NCBI RefSeq assembly: GCF_006547145.1
Contig: NZ_CP041244.1
Coordinates: 6,758,001-6,822,000, forward strand
Reading direction: 5' to 3'
Length of the DNA: 64,000 nucleotides
Origin: Actinomadura sp. WMMA1423
GTDB lineage: Bacteria > Actinomycetota > Actinomycetes > Streptosporangiales > Streptosporangiaceae
Part shown: positions 34,478 to 42,464 of the stretch, piece after piece
Layout of the letters: every line of letters starts with the position of its first letter
Position numbering within the stretch: the stretch's first letter is position 1
Notes under the pieces: model-generated
The model's database searches: none
What the model was told of the DNA's origin: nothing
Seen by the model: the letters and a program-made list of their open reading frames with translations, nothing else
Program-made: the position numbers and the translations under genes

Positions 34478-35521
34478 GTGACCAGCGATCCCGCGCCGCC
34501 GCACGTCACCGTCCGGGACCTCCTCGAGGTGCCGCGCTTCAGGCTGCGCCTGGTCGGCGGGGAGGGCGGGCTCGACCGCCCCGTCCGCTGGGCGCACTCC
34601 ACCGAGCTGCTCGACCCCGGCCCCTACCTGGACGGGAACGAGATCGTCCTCACGGTCGGCGCGGCGCTGCGGGACGCGGGCGCGTGCGCCGCTTTCGTCG
34701 ACTCGGCCAAGGCCGGACGTGCGAGCGCGATCGGCTACGGCGTCGGCGACATGACCGACACGGTGCCCGACGAGCTGCGCCTGGCCTGCGACCGCGTCGG
34801 CCTCCCGCTGCTGGAGGTGCCGCCGGAGGTCCCGTTCCTCGGGTTCACCGAGTGGTTCGCCGAGCGGCTCGCGTCCGCGGGCGACGAGCGGCACGAGCGG
34901 GAGGAGACCGGCCGGCTGCTGCGCATGGTGCGCGACGGCCTCGCGTCCGCCGAGGCGCTGCGCCCCCGGATCGACGACGCCGGGCTCGACTTCGCGGCGC
35001 TGCTCGTGGTCGCGATGGACGGCACGGTCGACGAGGACCTGCCCGGCGTCCTCGGCCAGGCCGACAACACGGCCCTGCTCGTCACCAACGACGCCCACGT
35101 CTGGACCGAGCCCGCCGGCGTCGGCAGCGCCGGCCCGCTGGAGCACCTGCCCCTCTCGATCGCCGAGAGCCTCACCGCGCTCGACTCCGCGCGCCGCACC
35201 GGCGGGGTCGTGTACGCCTCCGACCTCGCCACCTTCCAGGCGCTCCTCGACCGGCTCGACCAGGACCAGCTGGCCCCGTTCCTCGAGCAGATCGCCCGGC
35301 CGCTGAGCGACTACGACGCCGCGCACGGAACCCGCCTCACCGAGACGCTGCGCGCCTTCCTGGACATGGGCGGCGCGGTCGGCGCGACGTCGCGCGCCCT
35401 GTTCCTGCACCCGAACACCCTCCGCCACCGGCTGTCGCGCATCGAGTCGCTCACCGGCCGCGACCCGATGACCTTCGAGGACCGGGTGGCGCTCGCGATA
35501 GCCGTGTGGGCGGGGCGCTGA
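34478..35521 (+). CDS. PucR-family transcriptional regulator
   Basis: A 347-residue regulator. The N-terminal PucR ligand domain (TVRDLLEVPRFRLRLVGGEGGLDRPVRWAHSTEL) spans about residues 8-125. A linker and a GGDEF-like middle follow. The C-terminus is the PucR helix-turn-helix (LTETLRAFLDMGGAVGATSRALFLHPNTLRHRLSRIESLTG). The GTG start at 34478 is the first in frame. It is divergent from the two coupled SDR genes, about 225 bases away, and probably controls them in response to a small molecule. Confidence 0.93.
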   Translation: MTSDPAPPHVTVRDLLEVPRFRLRLVGGEGGLDRPVRWAHSTELLDPGPYLDGNEIVLTVGAALRDAGACAAFVDSAKAGRASAIGYGVGDMTDTVPDELRLACDRVGLPLLEVPPEVPFLGFTEWFAERLASAGDERHEREETGRLLRMVRDGLASAEALRPRIDDAGLDFAALLVVAMDGTVDEDLPGVLGQADNTALLVTNDAHVWTEPAGVGSAGPLEHLPLSIAESLTALDSARRTGGVVYASDLATFQALLDRLDQDQLAPFLEQIARPLSDYDAAHGTRLTETLRAFLDMGGAVGATSRALFLHPNTLRHRLSRIESLTGRDPMTFEDRVALAIAVWAGR

Positions 35522-36022
35522 ACGCAGACTCCCGGCTCGTGCGTACCGGTACTGGACGGAAGAATGCCCGAAATGCCGCAATAATGGAGGTGTGGCAGAG
35601 CCGGGGACGGTGGGAGTGGGGCGCATCCGGATTCGTGCGGGTAGGTGATCGCGGAAGGCGGCTCGCTCCCGGGTAATGAATTTCGCTTGATCTGGCAAAA
35701 TGTCAGGAAAGGCCGATGGTCATTGTCCGGCCTCCGGTGTGACCGCCATGGCGTCCCGGACACCGATTCATATCCACTCCGTAAGTGATCATTTCAGTCC
35801 GGTGCCCGGCGCGTGGTCGCGAACGGTTTCTGGAATTACAGGCGTCACCCACAGCACACGCGTCCACGCACATTTCGGTACCGCCATCACCCTGCGTATT
35901 CATCATGGACCCGAATTGGAGCGTGGACAGGGCCGAATTCCACATTTCCGGCCGTTCCCGTGGCGCGGGGTCTAAGTTTGCCGCGAGAGGTGCCCGTACC
36001 TGCTGGAAGGAGCGTCAGACCC
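35522..36022. other. Intergenic stretch, no gene recognised
   Basis: These 501 bases are lower in GC than the surrounding genes. Open frames that cross it (for example 35785-36000) have no ribosome site and no recognisable family. It presumably contains the promoter of the DUF574 methyltransferase and the end of the PucR transcript. I found no repeats, tRNA or hairpin worth naming. Confidence 0.5.
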
Positions 36023-36826
36023 ATGACGGATGCCACGCCCGGCCCGAGGAAGGGATCGGACGCCAAGATCAACACTGGCGTTCCGCAGTCGGCTCGGATC
36101 TGGAACTACTGGCTCGGCGGGACCGACAACTACGAGGTCGACAGGCTCGCCGGCGACCACTACGTGGGGCTGTACCCGGGCATCGTGGAGATCGCCCGCG
36201 CGGGCCGCTACTTCATGGACCGGGCGATCCGGTTCCTGGCCCGCGAGCGCGGGATCCGCCAGTTCATGGACTGCGGGACCGGCCTGCCCACCGTCGACAA
36301 CACCCACGAGATGGCCGGGCGCGCCGCGCCCGACGCCAAGGTCGTCTACGTCGACAACGACCCGCTCGTCCTCGCGCACGCCCGCGCGCTGATGAACGAG
36401 GGCCGCACCTCCTACATCGACTGCGACCTGCACGACCCGAAGACGATCATGGACCGGGCCTCGGATCTGCTGGACCTGTCCCGCCCCGTCGGGCTGTTGA
36501 TCATCGGCGTGCTGGGGCACATCGTCGACCCGGACGAGGCGTACGAGGTCGTCCGCGGGCTGATGGACCCGCTGCCCTCCGGCAGCTACCTCATCCTGCA
36601 CGACTCCACCGACGAGAACGGGGCGTTCAACGCGGCGCAGCGCGCCTACGACGAGACCGGCGCGATCCCGTTCCGGCTGCGCAGCCCCGAGTTCATCCGC
36701 GGCTACTTCGACGGGCTCGAACTGGAGGAGCCGGGCCTGGTGACGAGCGGGGCGTGGCGCCCCGAGGTGGGGCCGATCGGGAGCGAGAACCTGCCGACCA
36801 GATGCGGGGTGGCCCGTAAGCCGTGA
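36023..36826 (+). CDS. DUF574-type SAM-dependent methyltransferase
   Basis: A 267-residue member of the actinomycete DUF574 (Methyltransf_19) family. The signatures are INTGVPQSARIWNYWLGGTDNYEVDR near the N-terminus, the SAM site FMDCGTGLPT near residue 90, and VYVDNDPLVLAHARALM. The ATG at 36023 has GGAAGGAGCG upstream. These proteins are common next to XRE regulators of the WhiJ/BldB type, and one follows here. Their substrate is not known. The family's usual small DUF397 partner was not seen. Confidence 0.92.
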   Translation: MTDATPGPRKGSDAKINTGVPQSARIWNYWLGGTDNYEVDRLAGDHYVGLYPGIVEIARAGRYFMDRAIRFLARERGIRQFMDCGTGLPTVDNTHEMAGRAAPDAKVVYVDNDPLVLAHARALMNEGRTSYIDCDLHDPKTIMDRASDLLDLSRPVGLLIIGVLGHIVDPDEAYEVVRGLMDPLPSGSYLILHDSTDENGAFNAAQRAYDETGAIPFRLRSPEFIRGYFDGLELEEPGLVTSGAWRPEVGPIGSENLPTRCGVARKP

Positions 36827-36896
36827 CGTGCCGTGCCGGGAGTCGCCTCCGGGACCGGATCACATGACCGCCACGCTAGGTAACATACGGTCCTGT

Positions 36897-36927
36897 CTCC
36901 GACGCGCAGCGTGAACTATAGTCGGAG
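36897..36927 (+). promoter_or_regulatory. Promoter with overlapping dyad before the XRE gene
   Basis: TATAGT (36917-36922) looks like a -10 box. An inverted repeat CTCCGAC (36897-36903) and GTCGGAG (36921-36927) spans the region from about -30 to -10, with the right arm overlapping the -10. A repressor, possibly the XRE protein itself, could bind here. Confidence 0.45.
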
Positions 36928-36963
36928 CGGTCGTCCACGCCCTCTTCCGATGAGGAGTCCCCC

Positions 36964-37896
36964 TTGGCCTCCGTCACGATCACCGGCAGCAGGAAGGGGA
37001 GGTCGGCGCGCACCCGCACCGCTCCGGTGGGCGCGGCCCCCGTGCTGGGCGACCCGCTCGTCCCGCGCATGCTGCTGGGCAAGCGGCTCCGCGAGCTTCG
37101 CGAGGCGGCCCGGCTCTCCCGCCGGAAGGCGGGCCTGGCGATCTACGGCTCCGAGTCGAAGATCACCAGGCTGGAGCTGGGCCGCTCGCGCGCCAGGACC
37201 GGCGACGTCGCCCGCCTGCTCGACCGCTACGGCGCCGACCACGGCGAGCGCGCCACGCTGCTCGCCCTCGCCGAGCAGACCGACGCGCCGCCCTGGTGGC
37301 ACGCCGACGGCGACATCGTGCCGCGCTGGGTCCGCGACTACCTCAGCGCAGAGCAGGCGGCCAAGCTGGTCCGCACGTTCGAGGCCCGGTTCGTCCCCGG
37401 CCTGCTCCAGACCGAGGACTACGCCCGCGAACTCTTCCGCCCCCTCCGCCCCGGGCCCGGTGCGGAGGCCGAGATCGAGCGGCGCGTCGAGTTCCGCATG
37501 CGGCGCCAGCGCGTCCTGCGCCGCCGGCCGCGGCCGCTCAACCTCTGGGTCGTGCTGGACGAGGGGGCGCTCTGGCGTCCCGCCGGATCGCCGGAGACGA
37601 TGCGCGCCCAGATCCGGCACATCATCGAGCTGTGCAGGCGGCCGAACGTCACCATCCAGATCGCGCCCCTCGGCATCTCCGGCCAGGTGGCCGGCGACGG
37701 ATCGCTCACCCTCGTCCGGTTCCCGCAGCAGGGTCTGCAGGACATGGTCTACCTGGAGCGTCCCGACAATGCCGTCTACCCGACGCGGCGCGCCGAGATC
37801 GAACACCACTGGCACATGTTCAACACTCTGGTCACGGAGGCCGCGCCGCCCGAGCAGACGCCCCACGTCCTCGCCGGAATACTCGCCACCTACTGA
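36964..37896 (+). CDS. XRE-family regulator with DUF5753 domain (WhiJ-like)
   Basis: A 310-residue protein. The N-terminal helix-turn-helix is at about residues 38-95 (LGKRLRELREAARLSRRKAGLAIYGSESKITRLELG). The rest is the DUF5753 domain (LSAEQAAKLVRTFEARFVPGLLQTEDYARELF to VYPTRRAEIEHHWHMFNTL). The start codon is TTG at 36964, supported by GAGGAG nine bases upstream. It follows the DUF574 methyltransferase on the same strand. Relatives control development or secondary metabolism in actinomycetes; the targets here are unknown. Confidence 0.93.
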   Translation: MASVTITGSRKGRSARTRTAPVGAAPVLGDPLVPRMLLGKRLRELREAARLSRRKAGLAIYGSESKITRLELGRSRARTGDVARLLDRYGADHGERATLLALAEQTDAPPWWHADGDIVPRWVRDYLSAEQAAKLVRTFEARFVPGLLQTEDYARELFRPLRPGPGAEAEIERRVEFRMRRQRVLRRRPRPLNLWVVLDEGALWRPAGSPETMRAQIRHIIELCRRPNVTIQIAPLGISGQVAGDGSLTLVRFPQQGLQDMVYLERPDNAVYPTRRAEIEHHWHMFNTLVTEAAPPEQTPHVLAGILATY

Positions 37897-37923
37897 AATC
37901 CGCGCCGCCCGTTCCGCCCGGTG

Positions 37924-37950
37924 CGCGGCCCCCGTTCCGCGGGGGCCGCG
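37924..37950 (+). terminator. Terminator after the XRE gene
   Basis: A perfect 11-base stem (CGCGGCCCCCG and CGGGGGCCGCG) with a five-base loop sits 28 bases after the XRE stop codon. There is no U-tract. Confidence 0.75.
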
Positions 37951-38093
37951 GTCATTCACGGGTGAATGCGCGACGACGGGTGGTGATCATCCAGGCGCCC
38001 GAGCTCCTATTCCCGCTTGACCACTTCCGGCCTATATTCATGAACGAGGGAAAATCGGGAGGCTTCGCGCGGCCGATCGGGGAGGTACGCACC

Positions 38094-38138
38094 ATGGGCC
38101 CCGACGATGCCAGGTTTACCGGCTGGCCACCCGGTTAA
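38094..38138 (+). CDS. Possible 14-codon leader ORF before the hopanoid operon
   Basis: An ATG with a strong Shine-Dalgarno (GGGGAGGT, six bases upstream) opens a 14-codon frame, MGPDDARFTGWPPG, ending in TAA. It lies 48 bases before hpnC. There is no run of one amino acid to suggest classic attenuation. It could be a translated leader peptide or chance. A TATATT box lies at 38033-38038. Confidence 0.35.
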   Translation: MGPDDARFTGWPPG

Positions 38139-38186
38139 CGGGCATCGATAAGCGCCCCCGCGCCGCCACCGCCCAGGGGGAACACC

Positions 38187-39053
38187 ATGTCCGTCAACGA
38201 GCGATTGTGGAACGCCACCGAAGAACGCCGGGCGAGGACCGAACTGCAGTCGCGGGAGAACTTTCCCGTCGCCTCCCGGCTGCTCCCCGCCCGCCACCGA
38301 GCGCACCTTCTGAACGTGTACGGATACGCCCGGCTTGTCGATGACATCGGCGACGAGGCGCCGCCGGACGAGCGGTCGGGCCTGCTGGACGTCGTCGAGC
38401 GCGACCTCGACCGGGTGTACGCGGGCGAGCGGCCGGAGCTCGCCGTGATGCGCGACCTCGCCGCGACGATCATCGACCGCCGTGTCCCGGCCGAGCCCTT
38501 CCGCCGCCTGATCCGGGCGAACCGCCAGGACCAGAACGTCACCCGGTACGCGACGTTCGACGACCTCCTCGACTACTGCACGCTCTCCGCCGACCCGGTC
38601 GGGCACATCGTCCTGCACGTCTTCGGCGCGGCCACGCCGGACCGGATCCGCCTGTCGGACCGGGTGTGCACCGCCCTGCAGATCATCGAGCACTGCCAGG
38701 ACGTCGCCGAGGACCACCGCAACGGCCGCGTCTACCTGCCCGCGGACGACCTGCGGCGGTTCGGCTGCACCGAGGGAGACCTCACCGCCGAGGCGACCCC
38801 GACCCGGCTGCGCGGCGTCGTGGCGCTCCAGGCGGGGCGGGCGCGCCGGATGCTGGCGGAGGGCGCCGCCCTCACCGGCGAGCTCCAGGGGTTCGCGCGG
38901 GTCGCCGTCGCCGGGTACGTCGCGGGCGGCCTCGCCACCCTCGACGCGCTGGAGCGCGCCGCCTACGACGTCCTCGCGGGCCCGCCCCGGCCGGGTAAGG
39001 CGCGGCTGCTCGCCGAGTGGTCGCGGACCATGGGAAGGAGAAGGGCAGCATAG
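38187..39053 (+). CDS. hpnC: Squalene synthase family protein HpnC
   Basis: A 288-residue squalene/phytoene-synthase fold protein. In the three-step bacterial route, HpnC converts presqualene diphosphate to hydroxysqualene. Visible motifs are RENFPVASRLLPARHR near residue 27, the first Asp-rich motif YARLVDDIGDE near 52, and the second, HCQDVAEDHRNGRVYLP, near 170. The ATG follows AGGGGGAACACC. It is the first gene of the hopanoid operon and abuts hpnD (TAG then ATG with no gap). HpnC versus HpnD is assigned from the N-terminal ENFPVAS motif and gene order. Confidence 0.93.
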   Translation: MSVNERLWNATEERRARTELQSRENFPVASRLLPARHRAHLLNVYGYARLVDDIGDEAPPDERSGLLDVVERDLDRVYAGERPELAVMRDLAATIIDRRVPAEPFRRLIRANRQDQNVTRYATFDDLLDYCTLSADPVGHIVLHVFGAATPDRIRLSDRVCTALQIIEHCQDVAEDHRNGRVYLPADDLRRFGCTEGDLTAEATPTRLRGVVALQAGRARRMLAEGAALTGELQGFARVAVAGYVAGGLATLDALERAAYDVLAGPPRPGKARLLAEWSRTMGRRRAA

Positions 39054-39914
39054 ATGGACGCACCCACCGCCTACCGGCACTGCGAGAGCGTCGTCCGCTC
39101 CCAGGCGCGCAACTTCTCTTACGGGATCCGGCTGCTTCCCCCACCGAAACGGCGGGCGCTCAGCGCCGTGTACGCGTTCGCCCGGCGGGTCGACGACATC
39201 GGCGACGACCACGGGGCCCCCGTGGCGGACCGGCTCGCCGCGCTCGCCGGCGAGCGCGCCCGGGTCGCCGACCCCGGCGCCCATCCCACCGACCCCGTGC
39301 TGGTCGCGCTGGCCGACGCGGCCCGCCGCCACCCGATCCCGCTCGCGGCGTTCGGCGAGCTCATCGACGGCTGCGAGGCCGACGTGCGCGGCGCGGCCTA
39401 CGACACCTTCGACGACCTGCTCTGGTACTGCCGGTGCGTCGCCGGCTCGGTCGGCCGCCTGTCGCTCGGCGTGTTCGGGACGGCCGACCCCGCCACGGCC
39501 GTGCCGCGCGCCGACGCGCTCGGCGTCGCGCTGCAGCTCACGAACATCCTGCGCGACGTCCGGGAGGACGGGCTGAACGGCCGCGTCTACCTTCCCGCCA
39601 AGGACCTCGCCCGGTTCGGATGCACCCTGGAGCGCGACGAGGCGGGCCGGACGACCGACGATCCCGACCGTTTAGCGAGCCTCGTCCGCTTCCAGGCCGA
39701 CCGGGCGGAGCGGTGGTACGCCGACGGCCTGAAGCTGCTGCCCATGCTCGACCGCCGCAGCGCCGCGTGCGCGGGCGCCATGGCGGGCATCTACCGGCAC
39801 CTGCTGCGGCGCATCACGGCCGACCCGCTGACCGCCCTGGAGACGCGGACGTCCCTGCCGGCCTGGGAGAAGGCGAGCGTGTCCGCCATGGCGATGGCCG
39901 GGATCCACCGGTGA
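39054..39914 (+). CDS. hpnD: Presqualene diphosphate synthase HpnD
   Basis: A 286-residue paralogue of HpnC that joins two farnesyl diphosphates to presqualene diphosphate. The Asp-rich motifs are FARRVDDIGDD (near residue 43) and LTNILRDVREDGLNGRVYLP (near 163). Other landmarks are RNFSYGIRLLPPPKRRALSAVYAF and, near the end, DRRSAACAGAMAGIYRHLL. Its stop overlaps the GTG of hpnE (GTGA). Product passes to HpnC and then HpnE in this operon. Confidence 0.95.
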   Translation: MDAPTAYRHCESVVRSQARNFSYGIRLLPPPKRRALSAVYAFARRVDDIGDDHGAPVADRLAALAGERARVADPGAHPTDPVLVALADAARRHPIPLAAFGELIDGCEADVRGAAYDTFDDLLWYCRCVAGSVGRLSLGVFGTADPATAVPRADALGVALQLTNILRDVREDGLNGRVYLPAKDLARFGCTLERDEAGRTTDDPDRLASLVRFQADRAERWYADGLKLLPMLDRRSAACAGAMAGIYRHLLRRITADPLTALETRTSLPAWEKASVSAMAMAGIHR

Positions 39915-41413
39915 GCGCCCGCGACGCGGGCCCGGCCGAGGTCGCGATCGTCGGCGGCGGGCTCGCCGGGCTCACCACCGCGCTGGCGCTCCAGGAGGCG
40001 GGGGTGCGCGCGACGGTCTACGAGGCCCGGCCGCGGCTCGGCGGCGCCACCCACTCGTTCTCACGGGACGGCCTGACGGTCGACAATGGCCAGCACATCT
40101 TCCTGAAATGCTGCTCGGCGTACCGGGGGCTGCTCGCCCGGCTGGACGCCCTCGACCGCGTCCGCGTCCAGGACCGCTTCGACGTCCGCGTGATGACCCC
40201 CGGCGGCACCACCGGCCGGCTAGGCCGCGCCGCAACCACCGGCCGGCTCCGCCGCACCGCAACCACCGGCCGGCTCCGCCGCACTGCAACCACCGGCCGG
40301 CTCCGCCGTGCGAAGGCCCCCGGGCCGCTGCACCTGCTGCCCGCCCTCGCCGGGTACCGGCTGCTCTCCCCGTCCGAGCGGCTGCGGGCGGTCACCGCGG
40401 CGCTGGCACTCGACCGGGTCGACCCGGCCGACCCGTCGCTCGGCCGGATGGACATGGGCACCTGGCTCGCCGAGCACGGGCAGGGACCGTGGGCGCGCGA
40501 GGCGCTCTGGGAGCTGTTCGTCACGGCCGCGCTCAACGTCCGCCTGGACGGGGCCGCGCTCGGACCCGCGGCGTTCGTGTGCCAGACCGCGCTCCTCGGC
40601 CGCTCCGACGCCGCCGACATCGGCGTACCGGCCGTCCCGCTCGGCGAGCTGCACGGCACGCTCCCGGCGGCCGCGATCGAGCGGAACGGCGGCCGGATCC
40701 ACCTGAACGCGAAGGTGACGGCGATCGACGCCGGGTGCAAGCTCGTGGTGGACGGCTCGCCGGTCGGCGCCGACGCCGTCGTCGTCGCCGTGCCCCACCG
40801 GGCGGCGGCCGCGCTCGTCCCGCAGGAGGCGGCCCCGGACCGCGCGCGCTGGGACGGCCTCGGCTCCAGCCCGATCGTCAACGTCCACGTCGTCTACGAC
40901 CGTCCCGTCCTCCGGGTGGACGGCACCGGCCTTCCGTTCGCCGCCGCGGTCGGATCGCCCGTCCAGTGGGTGTTCGACCGCACGCGGGTCAGCGGCCTCA
41001 CCGGCGGCGGCCAGTACCTCGCGGTCTCGGTCTCGGCGGCCGACCGCTGGATCGACACCCCCACCGCCGAACTGCGCGCGGTGTACCTCGCCGAACTGGG
41101 GCGGCTGTTCCCGGCCGCCCGGCGCGCCCGCGTCACCGACTTCTTCGTGACGCGGGAGCGGCACGCGACGTTCCGCCAGAGCCCCGGCAGCGACGCGCTG
41201 CGTCCCGCGTCCGCCACCCGGCTGCCGTGGCTGTTCCTCGCCGGCGCGTGGACCGACACGGGCTGGCCCGACACGATGGAGGGAGCCGTGCGCAGCGGTC
41301 TGACCGCGGCCCGTCTCGTCCGTGACCACCTGCACCGGACCAGCCCGTCCCCGACCACTCCGCCTCCGTCTACTCCGCCTCCGTCCACCGGGGGCGAGGA
41401 GAGCGGCCGATGA
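39911..41413 (+). CDS. hpnE: Hydroxysqualene dehydroxylase HpnE
   Basis: A 500-residue FAD-dependent amine-oxidase-fold enzyme that reduces hydroxysqualene to squalene. The FAD motif is VAIVGGGLAGLTTALALQEAG near residue 10, and the C-terminal flavin motif is LFLAGAWTDTGWPDTMEGAVRSG near 450. The GTG at 39911 is coupled to hpnD. Residues about 100-135 contain a fourfold repeat of TTGRLRRTA from a 27-base tandem repeat, which other HpnE proteins I know of do not have. Its stop overlaps the next ATG. Confidence 0.93.
   Translation: MSARDAGPAEVAIVGGGLAGLTTALALQEAGVRATVYEARPRLGGATHSFSRDGLTVDNGQHIFLKCCSAYRGLLARLDALDRVRVQDRFDVRVMTPGGTTGRLGRAATTGRLRRTATTGRLRRTATTGRLRRAKAPGPLHLLPALAGYRLLSPSERLRAVTAALALDRVDPADPSLGRMDMGTWLAEHGQGPWAREALWELFVTAALNVRLDGAALGPAAFVCQTALLGRSDAADIGVPAVPLGELHGTLPAAAIERNGGRIHLNAKVTAIDAGCKLVVDGSPVGADAVVVAVPHRAAAALVPQEAAPDRARWDGLGSSPIVNVHVVYDRPVLRVDGTGLPFAAAVGSPVQWVFDRTRVSGLTGGGQYLAVSVSAADRWIDTPTAELRAVYLAELGRLFPAARRARVTDFFVTRERHATFRQSPGSDALRPASATRLPWLFLAGAWTDTGWPDTMEGAVRSGLTAARLVRDHLHRTSPSPTTPPPSTPPPSTGGEESGR
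40208..40312 (+). repeat. In-frame 27-base tandem repeat inside hpnE
   Basis: Four copies of a 27-base unit beginning ACCACCGGCCGGCT occur at 40208, 40235, 40262 and 40289 (the last slightly short). Copies 2 and 3 differ by one base. They encode TTGRLRRTA repeats. Because the period is a multiple of three, copy number can change without breaking the frame. Confidence 0.9.
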
Positions 41414-42420
41414 CCACCGTCCCCGCATCGATCACCGACGGGCGCGCCCTGGTCGACCGGGCCATGCGCGCCGGCGCGGAGCGCCTCGACCCGTGGACCC
41501 GCCGCGTCGTCGCCTACCACCTCGGCTGGACCGACGAGAACGGCCGTCCCGCCGCCGCGGGCGGCAAGGCGCTGCGCCCCGCGCTCGCCCTGCTGTCCGC
41601 GCGGGCCGCGGGGGCCTCCCACGAGACGGCGCTGCCCGGTGCCGTCGCCGTCGAGTTCGTGCACGCGTTCTCGCTGCTGCACGACGACATCATGGACGGC
41701 GACCGGACCCGCCGGCACCGTCCCGCCGCCTGGACGGTGTTCGGCCCGTCCGCCGCCATCCTCGGCGGCGACGCGCTGATGGCGCTGTCGGAGAACCTGC
41801 TCCTGGACCAGCAGACCCGCGGCGCCCACTGGGCGGCGCGCGCGCTGACCGCCGCCACGCAGCGGCTCATCGCGGGCCAGGCGCTCGACATCGGCTTCGA
41901 GCAGCGCGACGACGTGACGCTCGACGAGTGCCTGGCCATGGCGGCGGACAAGACGGGCGCTCTGCTCGCCTGCGCCTGCTCGATCGGGGCGATGCTCGCC
42001 GAGGGCCCCACCCGCCTCGTCACCGGCCTGACCGGGTTCGGCGCCGAGATGGGCCTCGCGTTCCAGCTCGTGGACGACCTGCTCGGCATCTGGGGCAGTC
42101 CCGGCACCACCGGCAAGCCCGTTCTGGCCGACCTGCGGGCCCGCAAGAAGTCGCTGCCGGTGGTCTACGCGCTGAACGCCGGGCGCCCCGAGTCCGAGCG
42201 GCTCGCCGAGCTGTACGCCGACCCCGGGCCGCCGTCCGAGGACGTCCTGCGGGAGATGGCCCGCCTCGTGGAGGCGGCGGGCGGCCGGGGCTGGGCCGCG
42301 GCCGAGGCCGACCGCCGCGTCGCCGCCGCCGGGCGCCACCTCGACGACTCGGGGATGGACGGGCACGTGGCCGCCGAGTTCCGCGACGTCGCGCTGTTCG
42401 TCACCTCCCGGGACCACTGA
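41410..42420 (+). CDS. Polyprenyl (farnesyl/geranylgeranyl-type) diphosphate synthase
   Basis: A 336-residue trans-prenyltransferase. The first Asp-rich motif is LLHDDIMDGDRTRRHRP (about residue 95) and the second is LVDDLLGIWG (about 220), with GGKALRPALALL upstream. It would make the C15 (or longer) diphosphate used by HpnD. The residues just before the first motif (HAFSLLHDD) do not decide chain length for certain. The ATG overlaps the hpnE stop (ATGA). A 44-base gap with AAGGGAAGGG leads to shc. Confidence 0.94.
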   Translation: MTTVPASITDGRALVDRAMRAGAERLDPWTRRVVAYHLGWTDENGRPAAAGGKALRPALALLSARAAGASHETALPGAVAVEFVHAFSLLHDDIMDGDRTRRHRPAAWTVFGPSAAILGGDALMALSENLLLDQQTRGAHWAARALTAATQRLIAGQALDIGFEQRDDVTLDECLAMAADKTGALLACACSIGAMLAEGPTRLVTGLTGFGAEMGLAFQLVDDLLGIWGSPGTTGKPVLADLRARKKSLPVVYALNAGRPESERLAELYADPGPPSEDVLREMARLVEAAGGRGWAAAEADRRVAAAGRHLDDSGMDGHVAAEFRDVALFVTSRDH

Positions 42421-42464
42421 CCAGCCGTGCCAAGGAGAAGGGCCGACGAGAAGGGAAGGGCTGG

